This document shows, one piece after another, positions 17,036 to 25,790 of a DNA stretch of 64,000 bases (positions are counted from its first letter, which is position 1; every line of letters begins with the position of its first letter). The position numbers and the translations under genes are program-made. The stretch covers positions 1-64,000 of the forward strand of contig NZ_BSTL01000038.1 of assembly GCF_030269485.1 (NCBI RefSeq), written 5' to 3'. The notes under the pieces were generated by a model. The model was not told the DNA's origin and made no database searches. It saw nothing but the letters and a program-made list of their open reading frames with translations. The stretch is from Actinoplanes sp. NBRC 103695 (lineage in GTDB: Bacteria; Actinomycetota; Actinomycetes; Mycobacteriales; Micromonosporaceae).

Positions 17036-17056
17036 ATATGAGATTCTCATATGATA
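17036..17056. promoter_or_regulatory. Palindrome ATATGAGATTCTCATAT before SnoaL-like gene
   Basis: A perfect 8-1-8 inverted repeat at 17036-17052, AT-rich in GC-rich surroundings, 48 bases before the GTG start at 17100. Directly overlapping it, CATATGATA (17048-17056) read on the other strand is TATCATATG, close to the TATCANATA core seen twice nearby. Candidate operator in the divergent promoter region. Confidence 0.45.
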
Positions 17057-17099
17057 GGGCCGTATGATGACGGCGTTCACCGACCCGGGAGGAGCCCCC

Positions 17100-17600
17100 G
17101 TGCTGTCCGACACCCATCCCAACGCCCTGTGGCTGGCCGAGCTGTATCGAGGAGGCGCAGCGATCACCGCCGACCCGAGCCTGAGCGAGGAGGAGCGCGT
17201 CCGGCGGCACCGGGAGCACGTCAAGGAAGTGATGGAGCGGATGTCGCCGGACTTCGTGATCCACACCGGTGGCGTACGCCTGGCGGCGACCGGAGGGATG
17301 GACTTCATGCGCCGCTACACCAAGCGGCGGGCGGGCCTGGCCGACGCCAACGTCGAACCCCTCGAGTTCGACCAGATCCTCGCCGACGACCACTACGGCA
17401 TCGTCCACGGGACGTTCCGCACCTCGCGCGGCGAATGGACGTGGACCCGCGTCGGCATGGGCGCGTGGCGCTTCTCCGACGGCGTGGCCGTCGAGCACTG
17501 GGAGCTCTCCGACGGACCGACGTGGGACGAGTTCTTCCTCGCAGGTGATCCGGGGTCGTTCAACGGCTCGGCCGAGGAGTTCTGGACCCAGGGCGTCTGA
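17100..17600 (+). CDS. SnoaL/NTF2-like protein
   Basis: 166 residues from the GTG at 17100, preferred because GGGAGGAG lies 5 bases before; an ATG at 17064 would add 12 residues. HVKEVMERMSPDFVIHTGG, GGMDFMRRYTKR, ILADDHYGIVHGTFRTSRGEWTW and GAWRFSDGVAVEHWELSDGPTWDEFFL are the helix and curved sheet of the NTF2-like/SnoaL fold. Such proteins are small isomerases, hydrolases or ligand pockets; the pocket residues cannot be assigned to a reaction. It is divergent to the RraA/aminotransferase pair across a shared palindromic region, so it is likely in the same regulon. Confidence 0.7.
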   Translation: MLSDTHPNALWLAELYRGGAAITADPSLSEEERVRRHREHVKEVMERMSPDFVIHTGGVRLAATGGMDFMRRYTKRRAGLADANVEPLEFDQILADDHYGIVHGTFRTSRGEWTWTRVGMGAWRFSDGVAVEHWELSDGPTWDEFFLAGDPGSFNGSAEEFWTQGV

Positions 17601-17689
17601 CCCCTCCCGTGAGATTGCGGAATGATCCGAACGTCCAGATCCGGCCGACAAAGCACGGTGTGCGCAAGGCGTAGTACGCCACCGGCAGC

Positions 17690-17824
17690 GTGGGCTAGCG
17701 GCAATGCCGGGTAGTTGAGCGCGGCGGTGTTTGGTCAAGTGGGCGTGGTGGTGCAACGGACAACGGGACTCCGGTAGGAGAGGTACGTCCGCCAGGACAT
17801 GCCTTACCGCCGGGAGTCCCGCTG
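17690..17824. repeat. IS-like left end with strong imperfect hairpin
   Basis: CGGGACTCC (17764-17772) and GGAGTCCCG (17813-17821) are exact complements; inside them GGTA and TACC also pair. The stretch directly precedes an IS4-type transposase N-terminus, so it is read as the leftover end and leader of that insertion sequence. The precise terminal repeat cannot be fixed because the other end is gone. Confidence 0.4.
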
Positions 17825-18436
17825 TTGGTCGAGTCCGTCACGTCGCGTGTGGTCCGGGTCGTGGCAACTCCGTTCGCGCCGGGTCATCTGGCCGTGTTGA
17901 CCAAAGCCCGGCTCGGGTCGGCCCGCAACCGTTACGGGCGTTGTTCGACCTGCCGCGTGGCCCAGCGGCCAGCGCTGTTGGGCCGTTTCCCGCGGGTCGG
18001 CCGGGCCGTCGCCGGGATCGGCCGGCGGCTCGAGCGCCGGACCGGCCGGCTGATCGTGCTCTCACGGTTCCTGCCGGGCGGCCGCCTGACGATGAACATC
18101 GCCTGCGGCACCGCCCGGGTGCCGCTGTCCCGGTTCACTGCGGCGTCGGCGTCGGCGATCGGCGCGGTGGCCTGGGGGACCTACCACGCCGGCCTGGGCG
18201 TGCTCGGCGGCGCTACCTTCGCCAAGAATCCGTTGCTCGCTCTCGCCATCGGCCTCGCGCTGTCGACCGCGGTGGGCGGCATCGTCGAGCTGGTCCGTCG
18301 CCGGGGCGCCCGGCGGCCCGAGCGCCGTCGACCGGTGAACCGGAGCGGAACGGATCACACGCCCTCCTCGGCAATGCCCGTAATGCCGGGCGAGACTCAA
18401 TGGTGTTTCGCCGTCGCTGCATCCGCCGACGGATGA
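17825..18436 (+). pseudogene. IS4-type transposase start fused to DedA C-terminal half
   Basis: The first ~30 codons from TTG 17825 (VESVTSRVVRVV then FAPGHLAVLT) match the opening of IS4-family transposases, in which FAPGHLGELT is conserved. From about 17960 the frame becomes a DedA/VTT membrane protein: IGRRLERRTGRLIVLSRFLPGGRLTMNI, with the R-F-x-P-G-G-R motif of the second re-entrant region, and two C-terminal helices. The N-terminal half of DedA, including its first helix and Glu motif, is missing. The chimera might be expressed, but is unlikely to be a working transporter. Its 3' end overlaps the convergent SDR gene by 40 bases. Confidence 0.6.
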
Positions 18437-19062
18437 CGTCGGAGGATAAGACTGCCCGTTGGTCCGCCCGGCGGCAGCAGCGCCGCCCAGGCGACGTCCC
18501 TCGCTGCCTGGGCGGCAGTCGGGGCGTGTACGTCGTCCTCGTGATCAGGGTGGGATTCGGGCCGGCCCGTCTCGACGGTGTTGACGAGGAGCGCCGTTCC
18601 AGGATTCTGCATGGCGATGGAGACGGTGAGGACCTGGTGGGTGTGATCCAGCGGCGCCGCTCCGCCTTCGGCTGACACGTTGACGATCCGAGGAGTCGGC
18701 GACCGCCGAAGCAGGGGCAGCGCCCGCTGCAGCAGCGTCCGGGTTCCATCGATGTGCGCCATCGCCTCGCTGAGCATGGTGTGACCTAGGTACGGCGTTT
18801 CGTTCGTGATGAGCACATCGAGGTAGCCGAACCGCTTTCTGAGGTGCTCGGTCACGTCGTGGATTGCCGAGGGGTCCACCAGGTCCAGCTCGAGGCCGGT
18901 CGTACCGATCCCGTCGGCGCGGAGCCGGACGGCGGTCTCCACCGCGCGGCGGCCGTCTCGTGCGGTGAGAACCACGTAGAAGCCGTGCCGTCCGAGTTCG
19001 CGGCAGACGGCGCGGCCGAGCGCACTGTCCGCACCAATGATGAGGGCGATCGCGTCATCCAT
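18397..19062 (-). CDS. Short-chain dehydrogenase-like protein lacking YxxxK
   Basis: 221 residues from ATG 19062 (MDDAIALIIGADSALGRAV); a longer frame upstream has no family features. GADSALGRAVCRELG is a variant of the TGxxxGIG dinucleotide loop, LDLVDPSAI the adenine-side Asp, VLITNETP replaces the usual NNAG, and RIVNVSAEGG keeps the catalytic Ser. The expected YxxxK about 13 residues later is not there (PLDHTHQVLTVSIAMQNPG). It is therefore probably not an active classical SDR; it may be a decayed copy or a binding protein. It stands alone and overlaps the 3' end of the DedA chimera. Confidence 0.65.
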   Translation of the reverse strand: MDDAIALIIGADSALGRAVCRELGRHGFYVVLTARDGRRAVETAVRLRADGIGTTGLELDLVDPSAIHDVTEHLRKRFGYLDVLITNETPYLGHTMLSEAMAHIDGTRTLLQRALPLLRRSPTPRIVNVSAEGGAAPLDHTHQVLTVSIAMQNPGTALLVNTVETGRPESHPDHEDDVHAPTAAQAARDVAWAALLPPGGPTGSLILRRHPSADAATAKHH

Positions 19063-19615
19063 GCCGTACTCCAGTCGCTGCACGCCGGTACCGGAACCTA
19101 CGGCGTCAGGCTGGCATCGGCCGCTCGCACCGGCCACACACGCCGCTCGTACGAAGATTTCACCTCTGGACTACCCAACTGCCCGCGCCGACCCCACGGC
19201 CGAACTACTCGTCGACCCTCGCTGCGCAGGTTCGTCACCGAGGACCTTGCTATCGGCGCGGTCCAAGTCGCCACGCTGCGCGCCTACCACCCGATCTGCC
19301 AAGTGAGCATCGCGCCGGCAGAAGCGCATGAGCCTCGTGTGTGCGTCGTGTGAGCGCCACGCGTCAGTCTTCCTTCGTCGCAGCGAGTGGTTCTGCTCTC
19401 GGCGATCCAGAAAGTGCGCTGGACTTTGGTTCCTGGCAGTCAACGACTTTCCCGATGAGGAGTGAGCATGTCGATCGAAGAGCGGGCTGAGGCCGAACGA
19501 GATCTTGGGCCCGGTCGGCACGCGACCGAATATGGAAACGGGCGCACGGAAACGACGCCCTTCAGGTCAAGTCTCGGGGTGTTCGCGCGAAGATCAGTAG
19601 GTGGAGGAGAGTGCG
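19063..19615. other. Intergenic region before the AfsR-like gene
   Basis: No gene is convincing in these 553 bases. An ATG at 19468 follows GAGGAGTGAGC and opens MSIEERAEAERDLGPGRHA for about 50 codons before running out of frame with the AfsR-like gene; it could be a short leader but has no recognisable family. The last bases hold the GGAGGAGA ribosome site of the next gene. Confidence 0.4.
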
Positions 19616-22600
19616 ATGCTCCGGGTCACGCTGCTCGACACCTTCCGGGCGACTCGGGGTGGGGCAGCCGTGGCAGTTCCGGGTGCCCGACTGCGGGGGC
19701 TGGTCGCCCGGCTGGCGCTCGCCGGGGGACGCCCCGTCGACCAGGACGTGCTGGTGGACGCGATCTGGCCGGAGGATCCACCGGCCGGGCCGGCCCACGC
19801 GTTGCAGTCCCTCGTCTCACGGCTGCGCCGCGTTCTCGGGTCGCCCGGCAGCGTCAAGCAGGCGGTGGGCGGTTACCGTCTGGACGTCGACGCTGCCGAC
19901 GTCGACGCGCTGCGGTTCGAGCAACTCGCCACCGCCGGTCGCGATCGGTTGCGCGCCGGCGACTCGATCGCGGCGATGGCTCTGCTCGGCGAGGCTTCGA
20001 CGCTGTGGGGTGAGCATCCCGGCGCGGAGCCGGCCACCGTTGCCGCGGTGGCGCCGCCCGCCGCCACGCGGCTGGCTCGCCTGTCGGTCGAGGCGATCGT
20101 CGACCTGGCCGACGCCGAGGTGGCGCTAGGCCACGCCGGCGCGGCCGAGGCTCGTCTCGCTGGGTTGCTGACCGATCAGCCCGTTCACGAGCGTGCCGCG
20201 GCGCTGCTCATGGACGCGCTCGCCGCGCAAGGCCGCCAGGCCGAGGCCCTGAGTCTGTACGAGCGGGTCCGCGAGGCCCTGGCCGATGACCTGGGCGTCG
20301 ATCCGGGTACTGCCCTGCGAGAGCGGCACGTGGATCTCCTGCGTGCCCCGGCGGCTCTGGTGAAACCGAAACCGAGCAACCTTCCAACGCCGCTGACGAG
20401 CCTCATCGGCCGCGACGGCGACCTCGCCCGCATCGAGGGACTGCTCGCGAGCGGACGCCTGGTCACGGTGCTGGGCCCGGGCGGCGCCGGCAAGACGCGG
20501 CTCGCGGTCGAGGCCGCGCGGCGCCGCCGCCACGAGTATCACGACGGCGCCTGGATGATCGATCTTTCCTCGGTGGCCGAGCCGGCCAAGGTCGGTGCCG
20601 CAGTGCTCGCGGCCATCGGGCTGCGCGGCGGCGCTCTCTTCGACGCGCGTACGCGGGCCGACGGCGATGACTTGGACATCCTCGTCGAGCAGTTGGACGG
20701 CCGGGAGTGCCTGCTGCTGATCGACAATTGCGAGCACCTGATCGAAGCGGTGGCCCACCTGTGCGCGGCGCTGTTGTCTCGCTGCCCCGGACTACGCGTG
20801 CTGACCACCAGCCGTGAGCCCCTCGCCGTCAACGGCGAGGCGCTGGTGCCGCTCGGTCCACTAGCCCTGCCCGGCCCGGACGACGACGACGAGCAGATCC
20901 TGGGGACAGCGTCGGTGCGACTGTTTCAGGAACGGGCCGCCGCCGTACGCCCCGGCTTCGACATCGACGAGGCCGCGTTGCCCGATATTCTGCGCTTGGT
21001 CCGCGGATTGGATGGGCTTCCCTTGGCTCTCGAACTGGCAGCAGCCCGGCTGCGGACGTTGTCGCTGCCGGAGCTGGCCAAAGGGCTGTCCGACCGATTC
21101 CGGCTGTTGTCCACCGGCAACCGAACCTCGCTGGCACGGCACCGGACGCTACGTTCGGTCATCGCCTGGAGCTGGGATCTGCTCAGCGACGACGAGCGTG
21201 AGGTCGCCGAACGTGTCTCGGTCCTGCCCGGCGGCGTCACGTCCGCCGCCGCCGTCGCGGTCTGCGCCGGCACCACGGTGGCCGCCGGCGACATCCCCGA
21301 GCTGCTCGCGGCATTGGTCGACCGATCACTGGTGCAGCTGGCAGCCGACCCGGGCCGTTATCGGATGTTCGAGACGATCCGCGAGTTCGGCATCCAGCGT
21401 CTTGCTGATACCGGCCGGCTAGCCGCCACCCGCGACCTGGCGGGGGCTTACCTCGCCCGGCTGATGGACGCGTACGACCCGCAGCTGCGCGGACCGGCGC
21501 AGCTGACCGCGATCCACATCATCCGCACCGAGTACGACAACACACTGGCCGCCCTGCGCTGGCGCTGCGACGTCGGCGATGCTGGCGGCGCCGTCGCTCT
21601 CGCGCTGAGTCTGACGTGGTTCTGGCAACTGTCCGGCCGTAATCCCGACGCCGCCTACTGGCTGGGTAAGGCACTCGCGGTACCCGGTGGCGAACCGACC
21701 CCGCAACGCGCCAGCGCTCAAGCCGTACTGCTGCTCAGCCGCGCCGACATCCATCACGAGATGACCGCCGAGCAGATCACCGACGATCGAACCCGCATGC
21801 GGGAGGTCGCTGACCAACTGCTCCGCTATCCCAAGCTCCCGAGTCCCTACGCCGTTTTCGGCCCCGTTCTGCTTGCTTTCCTGCAGGAAGATCACACCGC
21901 GCGGCAAGGGTTCGCGAAGCTGACCGGCTCCGGGGACGCATGGTTGACCGGACTAGCCCACTTCTTCCAGGCGCAGATCGCAGAGAACACCGGCGAGGTC
22001 GACCTCATGCGAGTCGAGGTGGACGCGGCCCTGGCCTGCTTCCAGGCGGTGGGCGACCGGTGGGGCCAAGCCGCGACGCTGCCCATGCGGGCCCAGCTCC
22101 GCCAGTACGACGATCTTGACAGCGCATTCGCCGACCTGCGGGAAGCCCGAACGCTGGCCGGTCAGTTCGGCGCGCTCAGCATCGGCGACCAAATCGACAG
22201 CGATCTGCGCTGGCTCAACCTGCACCTGCGACAGGGCAACACCGACGAGGCCATCACCATGATCGAGGCCGTCCGGCAACAGGCGTTGCACACGGCCTCG
22301 GCCGAGCTCCGGCTGCTGGTCGATGCGCGGGAAGCCGAATCGTGGCTGCGAATCGGCCATCAAGACCGCGCCGCCGCCCTGCTCGACCGGGCCGAACAGG
22401 CAGTGCGCAGCGGCACGGTCACACCGGACGACCACGTCCGCACCCTGCTCGGCACACTGCGAGCGGCGCTCCGTACGAGAACAGGTGATCTGCCCGGCGC
22501 GCAGCAGGCGCTGGCGCAGGCCTACACCGCGGCGCGGAAGGCCCAGGATCTGCCGATCCTGGCGGTCGTGGCGGTGCACGCGGCCGAACTCGCCGCGGCG

Positions 22601-22828
22601 TACGGAAAGCCTCACGAATCAGCGGTCCTGCTCGGCGCCGCGTCACGGCTGCGCGGCACCCACGACAACACCGATCCCTGGATCTGCGAACTCGCTCGTC
22701 AAGGACGTGCCGCGCTGGGCGACGAAACCTACGCCGACGCCGTCGGCCGTGGATGGGCGCTCGCCGCGGACGAGGCTGCGATGGTGGTTGACCCCGCTCA
22801 GCTGATACCGCACCCGCCTTCTGAATAG
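19616..22828 (+). CDS. AfsR/SARP-type regulator with BTAD, NB-ARC and TPR-like domains
   Basis: 1,070 residues from ATG 19616, 5 bases after GGAGGAGA; a GTG at 19601 overlaps that site and is less likely. Residues about 1-90 are the OmpR-like winged helix (LRGLVARLALAGGRPVDQDVLVDAIW, HALQSLVSRLRRVLG), 95-245 the bacterial transcriptional activation domain, 260-600 an NB-ARC ATPase with Walker A GPGGAGKT at 287-294, LLIDNCEH as Walker B, and GLPLALELAAARLR. The last ~450 residues are helical repeats. Such proteins activate secondary-metabolism or stress genes when ATP-bound. Likely targets are the SGNH hydrolase and hydroxylase downstream, by position only. Confidence 0.9.
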   Translation: MLRVTLLDTFRATRGGAAVAVPGARLRGLVARLALAGGRPVDQDVLVDAIWPEDPPAGPAHALQSLVSRLRRVLGSPGSVKQAVGGYRLDVDAADVDALRFEQLATAGRDRLRAGDSIAAMALLGEASTLWGEHPGAEPATVAAVAPPAATRLARLSVEAIVDLADAEVALGHAGAAEARLAGLLTDQPVHERAAALLMDALAAQGRQAEALSLYERVREALADDLGVDPGTALRERHVDLLRAPAALVKPKPSNLPTPLTSLIGRDGDLARIEGLLASGRLVTVLGPGGAGKTRLAVEAARRRRHEYHDGAWMIDLSSVAEPAKVGAAVLAAIGLRGGALFDARTRADGDDLDILVEQLDGRECLLLIDNCEHLIEAVAHLCAALLSRCPGLRVLTTSREPLAVNGEALVPLGPLALPGPDDDDEQILGTASVRLFQERAAAVRPGFDIDEAALPDILRLVRGLDGLPLALELAAARLRTLSLPELAKGLSDRFRLLSTGNRTSLARHRTLRSVIAWSWDLLSDDEREVAERVSVLPGGVTSAAAVAVCAGTTVAAGDIPELLAALVDRSLVQLAADPGRYRMFETIREFGIQRLADTGRLAATRDLAGAYLARLMDAYDPQLRGPAQLTAIHIIRTEYDNTLAALRWRCDVGDAGGAVALALSLTWFWQLSGRNPDAAYWLGKALAVPGGEPTPQRASAQAVLLLSRADIHHEMTAEQITDDRTRMREVADQLLRYPKLPSPYAVFGPVLLAFLQEDHTARQGFAKLTGSGDAWLTGLAHFFQAQIAENTGEVDLMRVEVDAALACFQAVGDRWGQAATLPMRAQLRQYDDLDSAFADLREARTLAGQFGALSIGDQIDSDLRWLNLHLRQGNTDEAITMIEAVRQQALHTASAELRLLVDAREAESWLRIGHQDRAAALLDRAEQAVRSGTVTPDDHVRTLLGTLRAALRTRTGDLPGAQQALAQAYTAARKAQDLPILAVVAVHAAELAAAYGKPHESAVLLGAASRLRGTHDNTDPWICELARQGRAALGDETYADAVGRGWALAADEAAMVVDPAQLIPHPPSE

Positions 22829-22829
22829 T

Positions 22830-22868
22830 CCGGCTCGACGCAACCTCCGGTTGCCTCCGGTGAGCCGG
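22830..22868 (+). terminator. Two-tier hairpin after the AfsR-like gene
   Basis: CCGGCTC (22830-22836) pairs with GAGCCGG (22862-22868), and inside them GCAAC (22840-22844) pairs with GTTGC (22850-22854). It starts right after the stop codon and is a likely factor-independent or pause-type terminator without a T tract. Confidence 0.5.
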
Positions 22869-23000
22869 TGACCGTTACGTGCCAGCGCCGTGAGAGCGCC
22901 GTGTGAGCGGCCTCCGTCAGCTTTGACGTGCAGCCGAGGACAGCCCGAATCGTCGGGCGGCTCGCACACGAAGCACAACTGACGAACCACGGAGGCACCA

Positions 23001-24167
23001 ATGACGGAGACGATCGGCTGGGTACGGACTTGGAGTGCAGCGCCGCAAGCGCCGGACGCCGGGCTCGGCTCCCTGGACGACGTGCCACCGTTCGCGGACG
23101 TGACCCTGCGGCAGGTGGTGCGCATCAGCGGCGGCGGACGCCAGGTGCGCGTGCGCCTGACCAACGAGTACGGGACCACCCCGCTGACCATCGGCGCGGC
23201 CCAGGTGGGCGTCGCGACCGCCGGGGGCGCAGTCGAGGAGGGCACCGCCCGCGTACTGACCTTCGCCGGCCGGTCGGCCGTCACCGTTCCGGTCGGTGCG
23301 CCGATCCTCAGCGATCCGATCGACCTGCCGCTGCCTGCCTTGACCAAGCTGTCGATCAGCCTGTACCTGCCGGAACTGGTGCAGAGTTGCACCTACCACG
23401 ACTCGGCGCTGGAAACCGGCTGGATCATCGCCGGCAACGCTGTCGCCGAGGCCGCCCTGCCCGACAAGGTTGAGCCGCTGCCGGCACGGGCCCTGCTCGC
23501 GGCCGTCGAGGTCGTTCCCGGCGCCCCGGCCACATCCGTCGTCGTGCTCAGCGACTCCCTCGCCGACGGCTTCGGCTCGACTCCGGACGCGAACTGCACC
23601 TGGCCGGAGCTGCTGGCCGAACGGGGCTTGTACGTCTGCAACCAGGGCATCAGCGGTAACCGGATGCTCAACGACGGCCTCGGCGCATCCGGCCTGGCCC
23701 GCTTCGACCGCGACGTGCTGGCAACACCGGGCCTCGGCCACGTCATCGTCTCACTGGGCCACAACGACATCAGCATCGCCAACGTGCCGCGCGACGACGA
23801 CGCCCTGGCCGGTTTCCTGGCCATGTTCCCCGGCGAGCCGGTGACCTCCGACGACGTCATCGCCGGCTACCGGCAGCTGATCGCCCGCGCCCACGACCGC
23901 GGGGTGAAGGTCTACGCCACCACCATCACCCCCGACGAAGGCTCCGACACCCACACGACCGGCAGCGAGTCCGCCCGACAGGCGATCAACACCTGGATCC
24001 GCACCAGCGGCGCCTTCGACGGTGTCCTGGACTTCGACGCCGCCTGGCGCGACCCCGCCCACCCCTCCCGCATCCAGGACGACCTGCACACCGGTGATCA
24101 TCTGCACGGCAACGACACGGGCTACCAGGTCCTCGCCGACTCCATCGACCCGTCGCTGTTCAACTGA
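23001..24167 (+). CDS. SGNH/GDSL-family hydrolase
   Basis: 388 residues, no signal peptide. The N-terminal ~165 residues form a beta-sandwich (TLRQVVRISGGGRQVRVRLTNEYG), as in the large secreted GDSL esterases of actinobacteria. The SGNH core begins at VVVLSDSLADGFGS: Ser186 of SDS replaces GDS; GISGNRM holds the block II Gly, GHNDIS the block III Asn, and DDLHTGDHLHGNDTGYQ supplies the Asp and His. All four blocks are present, so an esterase/lipase or deacylase is likely. The ATG at 23001 follows CGGAGG. Two further genes follow closely, the hydroxylase 15 bases behind. Confidence 0.85.
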   Translation: MTETIGWVRTWSAAPQAPDAGLGSLDDVPPFADVTLRQVVRISGGGRQVRVRLTNEYGTTPLTIGAAQVGVATAGGAVEEGTARVLTFAGRSAVTVPVGAPILSDPIDLPLPALTKLSISLYLPELVQSCTYHDSALETGWIIAGNAVAEAALPDKVEPLPARALLAAVEVVPGAPATSVVVLSDSLADGFGSTPDANCTWPELLAERGLYVCNQGISGNRMLNDGLGASGLARFDRDVLATPGLGHVIVSLGHNDISIANVPRDDDALAGFLAMFPGEPVTSDDVIAGYRQLIARAHDRGVKVYATTITPDEGSDTHTTGSESARQAINTWIRTSGAFDGVLDFDAAWRDPAHPSRIQDDLHTGDHLHGNDTGYQVLADSIDPSLFN

Positions 24168-24182
24168 GCAAGGAGACCTCTG

Positions 24183-25790
24183 ATGCGTGATGTGGTGATC
24201 GTGGGCGGCGGCCCGGTGGGGCTGTTCCTCGCATGCGAGTTGGGCCTGTCGGGATGCTCCGTCGTGGTCCTTGAGCGCGAGGCGGAGCCGCATTCGCCGT
24301 GGCGGAAGTTCCCGCTGGGCCTGCGCGGATTGAACGCCGGTTCGGTCGAGGCGTTCTACCGCCGCGGGATGCTCGAGCAGCTGCTGGCCGCGTCCGGTGG
24401 CCGCGCCGAGGTAGGGGCCGACCTCGACGCGGACCACGCGTCGGCGCCGCGCTCGGTGAATCATTTCGCCGGCATGATGCTCGATCCGACGAAGGTGGAT
24501 CTTGACGCCCTGCCGCTGCGCCTGCCCAGCCCGGCCATGGACGGGATGCTGACCGACCTGGACGCGGTCGAGTCGGTGCTCGCCGAGCGGGCGATCGAGC
24601 TGGGCGTGGACATCCGGCGCGGCGTCGAAGTCACCGATCTCGCCCAGCACGACGACAAAGTGGTGGTGCGCGCCGGCGCGTTGGAATACGAGGGTCTCTG
24701 GGTGGTCGGCTGTGACGGCGGGCGCAGCACCGTGCGCACACTGGCCGGCTTCGACTTCGCCGGCACCGAACCACAACTGACCGGCTACCTGTTCACCGGC
24801 ACCGTCACCGGCCGGGAGAAGCTGAGCCCCGGCTTCAACGTGACCCCGACCGGCATGTACCTGCGGATGCCCGGCGGCGGCTACATCGGCATGATGGACT
24901 TCGACGGCGGCGCGTTCGACCGCTCCCAGCCGCTGACGGCCGAACACCTGCAGACCGTCCTTCGCCGGGTCTCCGGCATCGACGTCACCGTGGACGAGGT
25001 CGAGCTGGCCTCCAGCTTCACCGACCGGGCCATGCAGGCCACCAGCTACCGGCACCACCGGGTGTTCCTGGCCGGCGACGCCGCGCACATCCACTCCCCG
25101 CTCGGCGGCCAAGGACTCAACCTGGGCATCGGCGACGCCCTCAACCTGGGCTGGAAACTCGCCGCAACCGTGCACGCAACCGCCCCCGGCGATCTGCTGG
25201 ACACCTACACCCAGGAACGACGCCCGATCGGGATGCGAGTACTGGACTGGTCCCGCGCCCAAGCGGCCGTCATGCGGCCAGATCCGTACGCGCCGGCCCT
25301 CCAAGCCCTGATGAGCGACCTGCTCGCCACCGCGGACGCGACAACCTACGTCTGGGAACGGACCTCCGGCACGGCCAACCGCTACGACCTGGGCGACGAC
25401 CGCCCACTCATCGGCCGCAACGCCCCCGACTTCCGGCTCGAAGACGGCACCCTGCTCGGCGCCCTCCTGCAGACCGGACGAGGCGTCCTGCTCGACTTCA
25501 CCCCCGACCAGCAACTCCACAACGCGGTCACCGGCTGGCAAGACCGAATCCAGTACCTGGCCGAGCCGGCCCGCAACCACCTCAGCTACCACGCCGTGCT
25601 CATCCGCCCCGACGGCGTCGTCGCCTGGGCAAGTGACCAGAACTCCGACGGCGAGACATTCGACCAATCCGCCCGCCGATGGTTCGGCGCTCCCTTGCTC
25701 GACGCCGATCCGACGCGCCCGTCGGCGGATTCCGCCACGAGCTTCAACCCCAGGAGTAACCATGACCGACATTCGGACCGAGCCAGCTGA
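24183..25790 (+). CDS. FAD-dependent aromatic hydroxylase (PheA/TfdB, anthracycline-type)
   Basis: 535 residues. VVIVGGGPVGLFLACELGLSG at the N-terminus is the FAD Rossmann motif, VVGCDGGRSTVR the DG motif, and FLAGDAAHIHSPLGGQGLNLGIGDALNLGWKL the GD motif with FAD ribityl contacts. The C-terminal ~150 residues are the thioredoxin-like domain seen in RdmE/PgaE/MtmOIV-type hydroxylases, ending SYHAVLIRPDGVVAWAS. These enzymes hydroxylate polyketide or phenolic rings using NADPH and O2. The start ATG at 24183 follows AAGGAG. It is sandwiched between an SGNH hydrolase and a DUF998 membrane protein behind an AfsR-like regulator, which suggests a small biosynthetic or resistance set. Confidence 0.85.
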   Translation: MRDVVIVGGGPVGLFLACELGLSGCSVVVLEREAEPHSPWRKFPLGLRGLNAGSVEAFYRRGMLEQLLAASGGRAEVGADLDADHASAPRSVNHFAGMMLDPTKVDLDALPLRLPSPAMDGMLTDLDAVESVLAERAIELGVDIRRGVEVTDLAQHDDKVVVRAGALEYEGLWVVGCDGGRSTVRTLAGFDFAGTEPQLTGYLFTGTVTGREKLSPGFNVTPTGMYLRMPGGGYIGMMDFDGGAFDRSQPLTAEHLQTVLRRVSGIDVTVDEVELASSFTDRAMQATSYRHHRVFLAGDAAHIHSPLGGQGLNLGIGDALNLGWKLAATVHATAPGDLLDTYTQERRPIGMRVLDWSRAQAAVMRPDPYAPALQALMSDLLATADATTYVWERTSGTANRYDLGDDRPLIGRNAPDFRLEDGTLLGALLQTGRGVLLDFTPDQQLHNAVTGWQDRIQYLAEPARNHLSYHAVLIRPDGVVAWASDQNSDGETFDQSARRWFGAPLLDADPTRPSADSATSFNPRSNHDRHSDRAS

